64,000 bases of DNA from Saccharobesus litoralis (lineage in GTDB: Bacteria; Pseudomonadota; Gammaproteobacteria; Enterobacterales; Alteromonadaceae): contig NZ_CP026604.1 in assembly GCF_003063625.1 (NCBI RefSeq), positions 4,938,065 through 5,002,064 on the forward strand. The letters run 5' to 3'. The position numbers and the translations under genes were made by a program. Of the stretch, positions 1-10,538 are shown one piece after another; the first letter of the stretch is position 1, and each line of letters begins with the position of its first letter. The notes below the pieces were generated by a model. It was given only the letters and a program-made list of their open reading frames with translations. It searched no databases and was not told the DNA's origin.

Positions 1-1010
1 ATTAGACACAATGCACTAATTCTTCTCACTCCTTGAGTTTTACTGTGCCGCCACGAGAATCCATATCTAAGGCTTTTATCATCTCTGAAATTTTGTTCTA
101 TTTGCATTCGTTTACTGTAATAAATAACCGCAGTTTTAGCTGTTAAATCATCATCATTTGAGACCAATAACCAAGGTTCTTTGGCTATCGATTTATACAT
201 TTTCTCAGTATCTGGATACCTTCCTTTGAGCTTCTTCCGTCCCTTAATTTTTCCTTTGTATAAGTGAAAACGACAGTTAACTCGAGTTGGCGATGTTTTG
301 CCTAGTAAACCGCTGCCTAAGCTTTTCGGTTTCGTATTCGCACCTTTACTCAACTGACTCACGCTCTTCCATTCCTGGTCTTCAATTTTCCCTGTAATTC
401 GCCCTCTGACTCGGCCAATATAAAACCAGCCTAGTGAATCCACTTTATGGAACCAAGGCGTTTTAAACCCACCATCTGTGACAATATAGACTGGTTTTTC
501 TTTGGGTAATATAGTGGCTAAATCGTCAAGAAAAGCATCGTGACTCTCATTAGTTTCTAAGTCTTCTTTTTTAACGACTTTGTTATATACCGGTATAGAA
601 CGACCATCAACTAACAGACTTGCACGAAGTAGCCAAAAATCAGCGCTACAGCATCCACTCCAATCAACACCAATAACGACTGATGGAAGAGAACCGAATA
701 GACTGACAAATAGCTGTTTATAAACGAGTAATTCGTCGTCAGATAATGTCTTGCTCTTTAAAAATCTATCAACACGCTTTATTTTGTTTTTAACTTTCGC
801 TTTACCAGATAAATGTCGACCTATTGAGGTTAACGTCAGTTCATTACCTTTAATGAGTGCGTCACCGCATTGAAGCAAGGTTTTCATTCGAGCTTGATTA
901 AAGTTCTCAAGCGATTTTGTAAGAAATTTATGGCAATATTGTGTAGCAAGCATGGTGATTTTTGTATTCTCTTTGTTGTTTGGCGATAACATAAGATCAT
1001 AAATCGCCAT
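1..1010 (-). CDS. IS4-family transposase, C-terminus beyond window
   Basis: DDE transposase that would cut and paste its own element. From the ATG at 1008-1010 the frame is open to the window edge (336 codons). Asp116 lies in VIGVDWSG and Asp179 in IVTDGGF, the first two catalytic acids. Residues 298-312 give the IS4 signature Y-(2)-R-(3)-E-(6)-K exactly (Tyr298, Arg301, Glu305, Lys312). The IS10 transposase has about 400 residues, so roughly 60 residues are probably missing. Family assignment is secure; whether the copy is active cannot be judged from half an element. Confidence 0.9.
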   Translation of the reverse strand, partial: MAIYDLMLSPNNKENTKITMLATQYCHKFLTKSLENFNQARMKTLLQCGDALIKGNELTLTSIGRHLSGKAKVKNKIKRVDRFLKSKTLSDDELLVYKQLFVSLFGSLPSVVIGVDWSGCCSADFWLLRASLLVDGRSIPVYNKVVKKEDLETNESHDAFLDDLATILPKEKPVYIVTDGGFKTPWFHKVDSLGWFYIGRVRGRITGKIEDQEWKSVSQLSKGANTKPKSLGSGLLGKTSPTRVNCRFHLYKGKIKGRKKLKGRYPDTEKMYKSIAKEPWLLVSNDDDLTAKTAVIYYSKRMQIEQNFRDDKSLRYGFSWRHSKTQGVRRISALCL

Positions 1011-1045
1011 GCTTGTCACTTCTTAAAATTTTGGGGATTCGTCAG
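1..1045 (-). mobile_element. IS4-family (IS10-like) insertion sequence, left part outside window
   Basis: The transposase start lies 35 bp inside a sequence that, read on the minus strand, begins CTGACGAATCCCC at about 1045. This resembles the CTGA-N-GATCCCC terminal repeat of IS10-type elements, so I take 1045 as the element's end. The other end is beyond the window, so the target duplication cannot be checked. Confidence 0.75.
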
Positions 1046-1250
1046 TACGCATGCGGGGATCCAGCGACTTTTGCTGGATAAACACTGTTAGGTTTAAGCT
1101 AAAAACACTGGGTTCCTGCATGGATGCGGTAGCTGTGCCTACGCAGGAAAGACGGTACTTTTTTAACCACTAAATACTAATCCGCATTTTTCTTCGACTT
1201 TTGGGTAGCTTGAGATAATTAGTATTTGTGTAGAAGAGACAGACATCCAT

Positions 1251-1272
1251 GTAGGTCGAAATTTATTTCGAC
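1251..1272 (+). repeat. REP-like hairpin, GTAGG head
   Basis: GTAG(G) followed by the perfect palindrome GTCGAAATTTATTTCGAC. The same unit occurs at 10323-10344 and, inverted, at 38081-38102. A GTAG head plus a stem-loop is the known design of REP sequences used by REP-associated transposases. Confidence 0.65.
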
Positions 1273-1405
1273 AATCGCCGCGAAGAAGCGGCTACAGACT
1301 TGGCTTCCGAACTCCTACGTGCCTGCAGAGATGCAAGTACTTAGAATTTGTCGGGAACAAAATTCTGGAGTTTAGCTCTTTTAGTCAGTGAGGTTTGCAG
1401 GCTCT

Positions 1406-1424
1406 GCAAGCATAAATGCTCGCC
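1406..1424 (+). repeat. GCAAGCATAAATGCTCGCC repeat
   Basis: A 19-bp dispersed repeat, also at 23302-23320, at 53507-53525 (inverted), split by the IS at 27242/28742, and as variants at 27097 and 28874. Function unknown. Confidence 0.6.
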
Positions 1425-1474
1425 CACAAAAAATATAGGAAAATTTAAAGAGGAAAACTAAGAACAGAAAAACA

Positions 1475-1559
<85 letters not shown>

Positions 1560-1650
1560 AGGTAGAATAACAGTGTAACCACTATCAGAAATCAGTTTCT
1601 TTTATCTTCAGTTATCGAGTAATAAGAAGGAATAGATAAGAGAAGAAGAA

Positions 1651-1725
1651 TGGCTGGGATACTAGGATTTGAACCTAGGAATGACGAGATCAAAACCCGT
1701 TGCCTTACCGCTTGGCGATATCCCA
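1651..1725 (-). tRNA. tRNA-Gln (anticodon TTG)
   Basis: Acceptor stem TGGGATA/TATCCCA, anticodon TTG in the loop TTTTGAT, T-loop GTTCAAATC, encoded CCA. It matches the enterobacterial glutamine tRNA pattern. It is the second of two identical Gln genes in the transcript. Confidence 0.96.
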
Positions 1726-1754
1726 GCAAAAGAAAACTGGCTTTTTTAAGAAAA

Positions 1755-1829
1755 TGGCTGGGATACTAGGATTTGAACCTAGGAATGACGAGATCAAAAC
1801 CCGTTGCCTTACCGCTTGGCGATATCCCA
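1755..1829 (-). tRNA. tRNA-Gln (anticodon TTG)
   Basis: Same 75-nt gene as 1651-1725, with the same acceptor stem, TTG anticodon and encoded CCA. Only about 30 bp separate the two, consistent with a recent tandem duplication. Confidence 0.96.
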
Positions 1830-1832
1830 GCA

Positions 1833-1917
<85 letters not shown>

Positions 1918-1931
1918 AATTCTTAAAAAAG

Positions 1932-2008
1932 TGGTGGCTACGCCCTGATTTGAACAGGGGACCCCATCATTATGAGTGATGTGCTCTAACCAGCTGAGCT
2001 ACGTAGCC
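1932..2008 (-). tRNA. tRNA-Met (anticodon CAT, elongator)
   Basis: Acceptor stem GGCTACG/CGTAGCC with a paired first base (so elongator rather than initiator), anticodon CAT in the loop CTCATAA, T-loop GTTCAAATC, encoded CCA. It is the first gene of the transcript; order Met-Leu-Gln-Gln resembles the E. coli metT-leuW-glnU-glnW operon. Confidence 0.96.
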
Positions 2009-2033
2009 ATACCCGCCTCAGCGAGTGGCGCGT

Positions 2034-2062
2034 ATTATGCTGATACAGGTGTTACCCGTCAA
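2034..2062 (-). promoter_or_regulatory. Promoter of the tRNA operon
   Basis: On the minus strand TTGACG and CATAAT are separated by exactly 17 bp, just upstream of tRNA-Met. A GC-rich stretch (CGCGCCACTCG) follows the -10 box; that discriminator type is usual for stringently controlled stable-RNA promoters. Confidence 0.8.
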
Positions 2063-2258
2063 CCCCTTTTTTGCAGTTTTTTTGCGATTTAATTGATTTT
2101 TTAATCCAACAATTAGAAACGTATATTCGACATGCTTTTTTTGCTTAAAACTTCACCAAACCCAGCATTAATAGGAGCTGAGCTAAAAAATTAAGCAAAT
2201 TCATTATTCACAATTACGATATACTGCGCCAACCAAACTGCAATAAGTGACGTTTATC

Positions 2259-2810
2259 ATGTCTTCAAGCAATACAATTCACCAAGCCGTCGAAAAGTGG
2301 TTATTAGATATCGTGATTGGTCTTAACTTATGTCCATTTGCCGCTAAGCCGCAACGCAATGGCCAAATCGATATCCAAATCAGCCAAGCCAAAAACTTAG
2401 TCGAGCTTAATCAGGAAGTCATTGACGTTTTAATCAAGTTAGATGAAATCCCTGCGGAGCAACTCGATACTCTATTACTGGTAGTGCCAAGGCAGTTACG
2501 TGATTTTTATGAATACAACGACTATTTAGATATGGTTGATCAGCTAATAGAAGAACAGGACAGGATCGGCGTATACCAAGTCGCCAGCTTTCATCCAGAA
2601 TATAGATTTGATGGCACAGTGGCTAACTCAGTTGAAAATCTGACTAATAAAGCGCCCTATCCTATTTTGCACTTTATAAGAGAAGACTCGTTAGCGGCCG
2701 CCGTGGATAAATACCCCAACCCTGAGCAGATCCCAGAAGATAATATAGAAAAGATGCACAAGCTAAGTAAAGAAGAGATTAGAAGGTTGTTTCCTTATAT
2801 AAGGAAATAG
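2259..2810 (+). CDS. DUF1415 family protein
   Basis: A 183-residue protein that I recognise as the conserved DUF1415 family, common in Proteobacteria and of unknown function. Visible family features are the N-terminal WLLDIVIGLNLCPFA segment, a central LLLVVPRQL stretch and the block VASFHPEYRFDGT; the end is rich in charged residues. I start it at ATG 2259; a GTG four codons upstream (2247) is in frame but adds nothing family-like. No signal peptide or membrane segment, so probably cytoplasmic. It stands alone, transcribed away from the tRNA operon and convergent with the SulP gene. Confidence 0.85.
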   Translation: MSSSNTIHQAVEKWLLDIVIGLNLCPFAAKPQRNGQIDIQISQAKNLVELNQEVIDVLIKLDEIPAEQLDTLLLVVPRQLRDFYEYNDYLDMVDQLIEEQDRIGVYQVASFHPEYRFDGTVANSVENLTNKAPYPILHFIREDSLAAAVDKYPNPEQIPEDNIEKMHKLSKEEIRRLFPYIRK

Positions 2811-2943
2811 GCAGGTTTGGTTTAACCAACAAAAATGTTTGCCGTGTAGGGCCGGTTTTACACCGGCAAATCCTGAGTATCAACCAAGCTTGGGGTAGTG
2901 GATATAAAACCCACCCCCAATTTCTCATTATCCAATGTTAGGC
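2811..2943. terminator. Convergent intergenic region with hairpins
   Basis: Between the convergent DUF1415 and SulP genes. A bulged hairpin with arms TTGGGG and CCCCAA (about 2890-2920) is followed by TTTCTC and may end transcription from the left; a REP-like hairpin precedes it. No clean intrinsic terminator with a long T-run is seen. Confidence 0.3.
2846..2867 (+). repeat. REP-like hairpin, GTAGG head
   Basis: GTAGG, then GCCGGT-TTTAC-ACCGGC. It has the same frame as the copies at 48906 and 38208, whose arms are GTCGAT/ATCGAC: the stem differs at two positions and both partners changed together. Confidence 0.65.
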
Positions 2944-4509
2944 TTAACCTAACTGATCCGACACCACATGGTATTTAGGATCTTCCATTACATTAACCTC
3001 ACATATATCACCGGCGCGTTTTAGCAACTGACGACATTCAGGGCTTAAGTGACGAATATGCAGCTTTTTATTCTGCGCTAAATATTTTTCAGCTAGGCTA
3101 TCCAAAGCTTCAATACCTGAATGGTCTGAAATGCGCGAGCGTTGGAATTCAATCACCACGTGCTCAGGATCATTCACAGGATCAAAGATTTCTTTAAAAT
3201 GCGAAACAGAGCCAAAGAACAAGGGGCCGCGTAACTCATAAACTTTATAGCCATTTTCATCTATCGAGGTTTCTGCATGAATATGTTGCGCGTGTTTCCA
3301 TGCAAATACCAACGCAGAAACAATCACGCCAACAATTACCGCAATGGCTAAATCAAACACCACAGTGACACTGGAAACCAAAACAATAATAATGGCATCG
3401 CTCATTGGCACTTTGCGAATAATACGGAAAGAAGACCATTCAAATGTGCCTAATACCACCATAAACATAATGCCCACTAAAGCCGCCAATGGGATCATTT
3501 CGATAAAGTCAGCAGCAAACAAAATAAAGCCAAGTAATACTAACGCTGCCGTAATACCAGACAATCGACCACGACCACCATTATTAATGTTGATCATAGA
3601 CTGGCCAATCATGGCACAACCACCCATACCGCCAAAAAAGCCATTAACGGTATTAGCAATACCTTGACCGACGCACTCTTTATTCCCGCGACCACGGGTA
3701 TCGGTAATTTCATCTATTAGGCTTAAAGTCAGTAAAGACTCAATTAAACCAATAGCAGCGATAACCAAACTGTATGGCAAGATAATTTTCAATGTTTCAA
3801 GGTTAAACGGCACCATAGGAATGGCAAAGCTTGGCAGGCTGCCTTCTAAGCTGGCATCCGCCGCTTTTTCAGCTGGCAACATATCGCGTACATAATCAAT
3901 AACTGAGCGGGCATCTAAATCCAAGCCAACAACCAGTAAAGTCACGGTAATAATTGCCACTAAACCTGCTGGTACAGCAGTGGTTAATTTCGGTAAGAAA
4001 TGACAAATCGCCATGGTTAACGCAATTAAGCCAAGCATAATGTAGAGCATTTGACCGCTCATCCATTCAAATTCACCCGCTGTATTTTTCACCATAAACT
4101 GGCCAAACTGCGCCAGCATAATAACGATAGCTAAACCGTTAACAAAGCCAAGCATCACCGGATGCGGCACCATGCGAATAAACTTACCCAGCTTAAATAT
4201 ACCCGCCAGTATTTGCAGTAAACCGGCCAAAATAACCGCCGCAAACAAATACTGCACACCGTTTTCAGCCACAAGAGATACCATAACAACCGCAGTTGCA
4301 CCGGTTGCACCCGAAATCATACCTGGGCGGCCACCAAAGATAGAAGTCAATAAGCCCATCATAAAGGCAGCATATAAGCCAACCATAGGCTCTACGCCAG
4401 CGACAAAAGCAAAAGCAACCGCTTCCGGTACTAACGCTAATGCCACGGTTACACCCGACAGCATGTCGTTTTTGACGTTTGATTGATTACCTGTAATTAA
4501 ATTAAACAT
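2944..4509 (-). CDS. SulP-family inorganic anion transporter with STAS domain
   Basis: Membrane transporter of the SulP/SLC26 family, for sulfate, bicarbonate or another small anion; the substrate cannot be read from sequence. About 10-12 hydrophobic segments fill residues 15-400, including the signature region [25 protein letters not shown] near the start (family-typical proline and glycines). A cytoplasmic STAS domain follows (roughly residues 405-505; [19 protein letters not shown]). I start at the ATG at 4507-4509 (521 aa): an in-frame ATG 31 codons upstream would add a segment unlike any SulP N-terminus. It is divergent from the leu leader. Confidence 0.85.
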   Translation of the reverse strand: MFNLITGNQSNVKNDMLSGVTVALALVPEAVAFAFVAGVEPMVGLYAAFMMGLLTSIFGGRPGMISGATGATAVVMVSLVAENGVQYLFAAVILAGLLQILAGIFKLGKFIRMVPHPVMLGFVNGLAIVIMLAQFGQFMVKNTAGEFEWMSGQMLYIMLGLIALTMAICHFLPKLTTAVPAGLVAIITVTLLVVGLDLDARSVIDYVRDMLPAEKAADASLEGSLPSFAIPMVPFNLETLKIILPYSLVIAAIGLIESLLTLSLIDEITDTRGRGNKECVGQGIANTVNGFFGGMGGCAMIGQSMININNGGRGRLSGITAALVLLGFILFAADFIEMIPLAALVGIMFMVVLGTFEWSSFRIIRKVPMSDAIIIVLVSSVTVVFDLAIAVIVGVIVSALVFAWKHAQHIHAETSIDENGYKVYELRGPLFFGSVSHFKEIFDPVNDPEHVVIEFQRSRISDHSGIEALDSLAEKYLAQNKKLHIRHLSPECRQLLKRAGDICEVNVMEDPKYHVVSDQLG

Positions 4510-4665
4510 CGAAGATTTGCACTTAGTTAAAGTGACCAAAAATTGGCCAACGTCGAAAATTGCCGCGATTCTATCAAAACCACGCCCATGCATAAAGCAC
4601 ACACCTAAAAAACAAGCATAAGAACAAAACCATTAATAACAATAAGCAATAGATATGCTCAGTAT

Positions 4666-4733
4666 TTAACCAATGGTATAACTATATAACCCAACGCTCT
4701 GATTATTAGCTAAGCGTTATTAACATTGGTTAA
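4666..4733. promoter_or_regulatory. Nested inverted repeats upstream of the leucine leader
   Basis: Outer arms TTAACCAATG (4666-4675) and CATTGGTTAA (4724-4733) match perfectly over 10 bp. Inside are AACGCT (4693-4698) and AGCGTT (4713-4718). It lies between the divergent SulP and leu transcription units, just upstream of a TTGACT -35-like box (4742-4747). It could be an operator pair; no regulator is identified. Confidence 0.4.
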
Positions 4734-4809
4734 AATAGTGTTTGACTTAAGGTGTAGAAACAACAAAAATACGGCAATATTAGATTCTTTTGATTTCGGA
4801 CTTTATTTC

Positions 4810-4884
4810 GTGAATTCATTCGTTTTATACAGCTTACTGCTCAGCCTGTCTCTGAAAAGAGCACGGGTAGCTTGTTTCGTATAA
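4810..4884 (+). CDS. leuL: Leucine operon leader peptide
   Basis: A 24-codon open frame starting with GTG and ending TAA, read directly from the sequence: MNSFVLYSLLLSLSLKR then ARVACFV. Six of 24 codons are Leu (TTA, TTA, CTG, CTC, CTG, CTG), five of them clustered at codons 9-15. This is the hallmark of an attenuation leader. Its last third overlaps the first strand of the antiterminator. The start is supported only by a weak purine stretch (CGGA, 9-12 nt upstream), so the exact start could differ; the Leu run and the position before an intrinsic terminator and leuA are the main evidence. Confidence 0.8.
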   Translation: MNSFVLYSLLLSLSLKRARVACFV

Positions 4885-4936
4885 AACTCACTTCTGAAAT
4901 CGAAACAAAAACCCGTGCCACGAGCGCGGGTTTTTT
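4861..4936 (+). promoter_or_regulatory. Leucine attenuator (antiterminator and terminator)
   Basis: Terminator: CCCGTGC (4912-4918), loop CACGA, GCGCGGG (4924-4930), then six T. Competing structure: GCACGGGT (4861-4868) pairs perfectly with ACCCGTGC (4911-4918), extended by GTTTCG (4874-4879) with CGAAAC (4901-4906). A ribosome stalled at the Leu codons (4834-4854) leaves 4861 onward free and should prevent termination; one that reaches the stop at 4882 covers it and should allow termination. Confidence 0.82.
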
Positions 4937-5020
4937 GTATTTCCCGCAGTGGCACTTTAGTTAACGACAACCCAGTAAAGCTAAATTTGAATTTTAACCG
5001 CTGCAACTAAGGAGTTTCCT

Positions 5021-6571
5021 ATGTCAGACCAAGTCATCATTTTCGACACTACATTACGTGATGGTGAACAAGCGTTAGCCGCCAGTTTATCGGTTCGTGA
5101 AAAATTACAAATTGCATTGGCATTGGAGCGACTAGGCGTAGACGTAATGGAAGCGGGCTTCCCTGTCTCTAGTCCGGGTGATTTTGAGTCAGTGCGCACC
5201 ATAGCCGAAAATGTAAAAAATTCCGTGGTGTGTGGTTTAGCGCGAGCGGTCGCCAAAGATATCGATGCTTGTGGCGAATCATTAAGCGTAGCTGAGCGTT
5301 TCCGTATTCATACTTTTATTTCAACATCTACCGTGCATGTTGAATCTAAATTACGTCGCAGTTTTGATGACGTATTAGCCATGGGTGTTAACGCAGTCAA
5401 ACATGCACGCCGCTATACTGACGATGTCGAGTTTTCTTGTGAAGATGCTGGCCGTACGCCAATCGACAACTTATGTCGCATGGTAGAAGCCGCAATTGAT
5501 GCTGGTGCAACGACAGTTAACATACCTGATACTGTGGGCTACACCATTCCAAGTGAATTTGGCGGCATTATTACTAACTTATTTAATCGCGTACCGAATA
5601 TAGATAAAGCGGTTATCTCAGTCCATTGTCATAATGATTTAGGCTTAGCAGTTGCTAACTCTATCGCGGCAGTACAAGCCGGTGCTCGTCAAATTGAATG
5701 TACCATAAACGGTATTGGCGAACGCGCGGGTAACTGTTCGTTAGAAGAAGTAGCGATGATCTTAAATACTCGTAAAGACATCACCAATGTCGGTGTGGGT
5801 ATCAATACTCAAGAAATTTACCGCACGTCGCGTTTAGTTAGCCAACTTTGTAATATGCCAGTGCAAAGCAACAAAGCAATCGTTGGAGCTAACGCCTTTA
5901 GTCACTCGTCTGGTATTCACCAAGATGGCGTGTTAAAGAATAAAAACACCTACGAGATCATTACTCCACAAAGCATAGGCAAAAGCGAAAATAACTTAAA
6001 CATGACATCACGCAGTGGCCGTCATGTCATTAAACATCGCATGTCAGAGTTAGGCTACACTGAAGCTGACTATGATATGGACAGTTTATATGAAAGTTTC
6101 TTAGCGTTAGCTGATCGCAAAGGTCAAGTATTTGATTACGACTTAGAAGCCTTGTTGTACTTCAAACAGCAACAAGAAGAAGAGCAATATTACAAAATAC
6201 TACATTTAAATGCGGTATCAGGCACGCCAAAAACCGCGACTGCTGGCGTATTAATGCAAATTGGCGACAAAGAAGTCGAGCAAGCGGCAAACGGCAATGG
6301 TCCAGTAGATGCGAGCTACCGCGCTATTCTTAACGCGGCAAACATACAATTAGAGATTGTCGATTATAAGTTAGGCACCAAAACAGGCGGGGAAGACGCG
6401 CAAGCACACGCCAATATTATCGCCACTTATAAAGGCCAGCGTTACCACGGTTTTGGCTTATCGACCGACATAGTCGAAGCATCAGCCGAAGCCTTATTGC
6501 ACGTACTTAACTTAACCTATCGCGCCGATCAGGTTGAGCAGAAGAAGCAAGAAAAACAAAACGCTAAATAA
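5021..6571 (+). CDS. leuA: 2-isopropylmalate synthase
   Basis: First committed step of leucine synthesis: condenses 2-oxoisovalerate with acetyl-CoA. 516 residues, near the 523 of E. coli. The N-terminal TIM-barrel begins [12 protein letters not shown] (Arg and Asp of the active site), with the metal-binding [10 protein letters not shown] motif about residue 205 and the [13 protein letters not shown] loop after it. The C-terminal third (from about 390) is the allosteric leucine-binding domain. The start is fixed by TAAGGAG 7 nt upstream. It follows the attenuator and is separated from leuB by a 177-bp repeat, unusual inside this operon. Confidence 0.97.
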   Translation: MSDQVIIFDTTLRDGEQALAASLSVREKLQIALALERLGVDVMEAGFPVSSPGDFESVRTIAENVKNSVVCGLARAVAKDIDACGESLSVAERFRIHTFISTSTVHVESKLRRSFDDVLAMGVNAVKHARRYTDDVEFSCEDAGRTPIDNLCRMVEAAIDAGATTVNIPDTVGYTIPSEFGGIITNLFNRVPNIDKAVISVHCHNDLGLAVANSIAAVQAGARQIECTINGIGERAGNCSLEEVAMILNTRKDITNVGVGINTQEIYRTSRLVSQLCNMPVQSNKAIVGANAFSHSSGIHQDGVLKNKNTYEIITPQSIGKSENNLNMTSRSGRHVIKHRMSELGYTEADYDMDSLYESFLALADRKGQVFDYDLEALLYFKQQQEEEQYYKILHLNAVSGTPKTATAGVLMQIGDKEVEQAANGNGPVDASYRAILNAANIQLEIVDYKLGTKTGGEDAQAHANIIATYKGQRYHGFGLSTDIVEASAEALLHVLNLTYRADQVEQKKQEKQNAK

Positions 6572-6588
6572 ATAATGATGGTGTTTGG

Positions 6589-6765
6589 TATAGTCAAAGC
6601 GATCAGGTTTTAGGGGGAAGCCGTCAAGCTTCGAGACCCCATGAGCATATGCTCTATTATGTGATTGGGGCTGCCTAAAGGGATTTAGGTAGTAGGACGA
6701 CGCAGGAGCCAAAGTCGAGAGTAAGCGCTGACAATGAACCATAAAGCCTGAGCGAGAAGACTATA
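6589..6765 (+). repeat. TATAGTC...GACTATA element, copy A
   Basis: 177-bp repeat with 7-bp terminal inverted repeats TATAGTC/GACTATA. Internal inverted features include CCCCAT...ATTGGGG around the perfect palindrome GAGCATATGCTC. It is nearly the same as 28913-29078 and related to 31087, 33768 and 50798. It fills the leuA-leuB gap and so is probably transcribed with the operon. Confidence 0.75.
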
Positions 6766-6870
6766 TGAACTCAACCTCTTTGAACAACTGGCTCTTGTCG
6801 TCACTGACCAGCGCCGATTAAACGAATATGCGGAAAACCGCACTAAACCAATTGTAGAAAGGACAGTTAA

Positions 6871-7959
<1,089 letters not shown>

Positions 7960-8052
7960 TTCTGCTCGAATGGGTTGGGCTTCATTCTTCTGTCCAACCT
8001 ACAAAAGAAAATTTTGCTCAAGCATCAATTGTTCTGAGCCATGGAGAACAAA

Positions 8053-9465
8053 ATGGCAAAAACTTTATACGACAAGATCTACGAAGATCACATCGTTCGC
8101 GCCGAAGAAGGCGAAGCGCCGTTAATTTATATTGACCGCCAGTTAGTTCACGAAGTGACTTCACCACAAGCCTTTTCAGGCTTGCGCGTTGCCGGTCGTC
8201 CTGTTCGCCAAGTGAAAAAAACCTTAGCGACAATGGATCACAACGTATCAACCCAATCGTTAGCCATCGACGCTGCGGGTCCACAAGCAAAAATTCAAAT
8301 GCAAACCTTACAGAAAAACTGTGAAGAGTTTGGCGTTGAATTACACGGCATTGGTAATATCAAGCAAGGTATCGTGCATGTAATGGGCCCTGAATTAGGC
8401 TTTACCTTGCCGGGCACCACTATTGTTTGTGGTGATTCACATACCGCAACTCACGGTGCTTTTGGTGCATTAGCGTTTGGTATTGGTACCTCTGAAGTTG
8501 AACACGTGTTAGCTACCCAAACATTAAAACAAAACAAATACAAAACCATGAAGGTCGAAGTGAACGGCACTTTAGGTTTTGGGGTTACCGCTAAAGACAT
8601 CATCTTAGCCATTATCGGCAAAATCGGTATGGACGGCGCCACCGGTCACGTAATTGAATACTGTGGAAGTGCAATAGAAGCGACAACCATGGAAGAGCGT
8701 ATGACCATTTGTAACATGAGTATCGAAGCAGGTGCAAAAGCCGGTTTAGTCGCACCAGACCAAACCACGGTTGACTACTTAAAAGGTCGTGAGTTATCAC
8801 CAAAAGGTGCCGATTGGGATGCTGCGGTTGATTACTGGTTAAACGAATTACAAACAGATGAAGGCGCTGAGTTTGATATTACCGTTAGCTTAAAAGCGGA
8901 AGATATCCAACCACAGGTCACTTGGGGGACAAACCCAGGTCAAGTAATCGGCGTTAATGAGCCTGTTCCTGTGCCAGCCAATATTGATAACGCAGTTGAA
9001 CGCGCGTCAGCAGAAAAAGCTTTGGCTTATATGAATGTTGCAGCGGGTTCTAATTTAACTGATTTATCGGTAGATAAAGTCTTTATTGGTTCTTGTACCA
9101 ACAGCCGTATCGAAGATATGCGTGCTGCTGCTAAAGTAGCCAAAGGTCGTCAAGTTGCTGCAGGTGTTCAAGCGATTGTTGTACCGGGTTCAGGCCAAGT
9201 TAAACAACAAGCAGAAGAAGAAGGCTTAGATAAAGTATTTGAAGCGGCAGGTTTCGAATGGCGCTTACCGGGTTGTTCAATGTGCTTAGCCATGAACGAC
9301 GACAGATTAGGTGAAGGCGAGCGTTGTGCATCAACCTCTAACCGTAACTTTGAAGGTCGCCAAGGTCGTGGTGGTCGTACGCACTTAGTTAGCCCTGAAA
9401 TGGCCGCTGCCGCTGCCGTTACCGGTCACTTTGTGGATGTTAGAACTTTATTGGAGAACAAATAA
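8053..9465 (+). CDS. leuC: 3-isopropylmalate dehydratase, large subunit
   Basis: Isomerises 2- to 3-isopropylmalate with LeuD, using a [4Fe-4S] cluster. 470 residues (E. coli 466). Substrate-binding [10 protein letters not shown] near residue 130 and three cluster cysteines in GSCTNSR and [10 protein letters not shown] start at ATG 8053: the ATG at 8041 is in frame, but the GGAG at 8043-8046 is correctly spaced to serve 8053, and the protein then begins MAKTLYDKI as in the family. The TAA overlaps the leuD ATG by one base, indicating coupled translation. Confidence 0.96.
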   Translation: MAKTLYDKIYEDHIVRAEEGEAPLIYIDRQLVHEVTSPQAFSGLRVAGRPVRQVKKTLATMDHNVSTQSLAIDAAGPQAKIQMQTLQKNCEEFGVELHGIGNIKQGIVHVMGPELGFTLPGTTIVCGDSHTATHGAFGALAFGIGTSEVEHVLATQTLKQNKYKTMKVEVNGTLGFGVTAKDIILAIIGKIGMDGATGHVIEYCGSAIEATTMEERMTICNMSIEAGAKAGLVAPDQTTVDYLKGRELSPKGADWDAAVDYWLNELQTDEGAEFDITVSLKAEDIQPQVTWGTNPGQVIGVNEPVPVPANIDNAVERASAEKALAYMNVAAGSNLTDLSVDKVFIGSCTNSRIEDMRAAAKVAKGRQVAAGVQAIVVPGSGQVKQQAEEEGLDKVFEAAGFEWRLPGCSMCLAMNDDRLGEGERCASTSNRNFEGRQGRGGRTHLVSPEMAAAAAVTGHFVDVRTLLENK

Positions 9466-10067
9466 TGCCAGGTATTACAATTATCAAAGGTAAAGCCGCT
9501 CCTTTAGATCGCGCTAACGTCGATACCGATGCCATCATTCCTAAACAGTTTTTACAAAAAGTTGAAAAAACTGGCTTTGGTGTTCACTTATTCCACGACT
9601 GGCGTTATTTAGATTTGGAAGGTACGCAACCTAACCCAGATTTTGAATTGAACAAACCAGAGCACGCAGGCGCTAATATATTATTGTCGCGCGAAAACTT
9701 TGGTTGTGGCTCAAGCCGTGAACACGCGCCATGGGCTATCAAAGACTTCGGCTTAGATGTTGTTATTGCCACTAGCTTTGCTGATATTTTTTACGGTAAC
9801 TGCATGAACAACCAAATTTTGCCAGTTAAATTAACTGACAGCGAAATGAATGAGTTGTTTGCCTTAGTCGCCGAAGATAGCCAAACTCAATTCGAAATCG
9901 ACTTACCTAACCAGCAAGTTAAAGCTGGCGGTAAAGCGTACTCATTTGAGATTAATGCTTTTCACAAAGAGCTATTAGTCAAGGGCTTAGACTCTATCGG
10001 TTATACCTTGCAATTTGAGCAAGATATCACTGCATATGAAGCGAAAATCCCAGCTTGGCGTGCATAG
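9465..10067 (+). CDS. leuD: 3-isopropylmalate dehydratase, small subunit
   Basis: Swivel-domain partner of LeuC. 200 residues (E. coli 201). Typical N-terminus with [16 protein letters not shown] and the substrate loop [14 protein letters not shown]. The ATG shares its A with the leuC stop codon (TAATG), consistent with fixed subunit ratio by translational coupling. Last gene of the operon, followed 24 nt later by an intrinsic terminator. Confidence 0.97.
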   Translation: MPGITIIKGKAAPLDRANVDTDAIIPKQFLQKVEKTGFGVHLFHDWRYLDLEGTQPNPDFELNKPEHAGANILLSRENFGCGSSREHAPWAIKDFGLDVVIATSFADIFYGNCMNNQILPVKLTDSEMNELFALVAEDSQTQFEIDLPNQQVKAGGKAYSFEINAFHKELLVKGLDSIGYTLQFEQDITAYEAKIPAWRA

Positions 10068-10091
10068 CTTGCTCTGCTAAGCCATAAACAT

Positions 10092-10119
10092 AAAAAGACG
10101 GCATTAGCCGTCTTTTTTT
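10092..10119 (+). terminator. Intrinsic terminator of the leu operon
   Basis: AAAAAGACGGC, loop ATTA, GCCGTCTTTTT followed by further T: an 11-bp stem with a T-run, directly after leuD. Confidence 0.92.
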
Positions 10120-10538
10120 ATCGCTATACTTTAATCCTTAAGATAATTTGCTAAAGTTAAATAGTGTCTCCATTACACATTACTATTTAGTTAGGTCGGT
10201 AGAAAACGACTACCTTTTCCAGAAAGACATGATCAGTTGAAAGCTCTGAGCTAGTGAGAAAAACCAAACAATATAGGTGCAGTACGCTGTTGCAGACACT
10301 CAACGGCATTCCCTACATCCATGTAGGTCGAAATTTATTTCGACGATAGCGGCGGAGCAGCTATCGATTTGGTTTCCAGCTGCGACATAGCTTTAGAATT
10401 ACCACCTTTGTCGTGGCAGCAAAATTAGGCACTTTAAGCGGGCCTCAACTTTGAGCTTCAACTAATCAAAATTAAATGGAAAGAGTACCGCTTGTTTAAC
10501 CCGATTATTTTATTTCTATAAAAGGCCAAGAAAAACCC
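10120..10538. other. Gene-free stretch with a repeat block
   Basis: No gene seen. A REP-like hairpin lies at 10323-10344 inside a block (10308-10440) that loosely resembles 1240-1385. The promoter of the HD-GYP gene should be near the right end but no convincing -35/-10 pair is visible. Confidence 0.5.
10323..10344 (+). repeat. REP-like hairpin, GTAGG head
   Basis: GTAG(G) and the palindrome GTCGAAATTTATTTCGAC, the same as at 1251-1272. A second hairpin GATAGC...GCTATC follows, so the pair resembles a two-hairpin REP unit. Confidence 0.65.

Larger units (their letters stand above)
1046..1474. other. Gene-free stretch with repeats
   Basis: No credible gene. It holds an ATCCAGC/GCTGGAT hairpin near 1060-1082, a GTAGG-headed hairpin (1251-1272) and a copy of the GCAAGCATAAATGCTCGCC repeat (1406-1424). 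The block around 1240-1385 is loosely similar to 10308-10440, so a larger composite repeat may be involved. Confidence 0.6.

Noticed and set aside
4510-4602. N-terminal extension of the SulP gene by 31 codons
   Set aside because: In frame with an ATG, but it does not resemble any SulP start; the family begins close to the MFNLI methionine.
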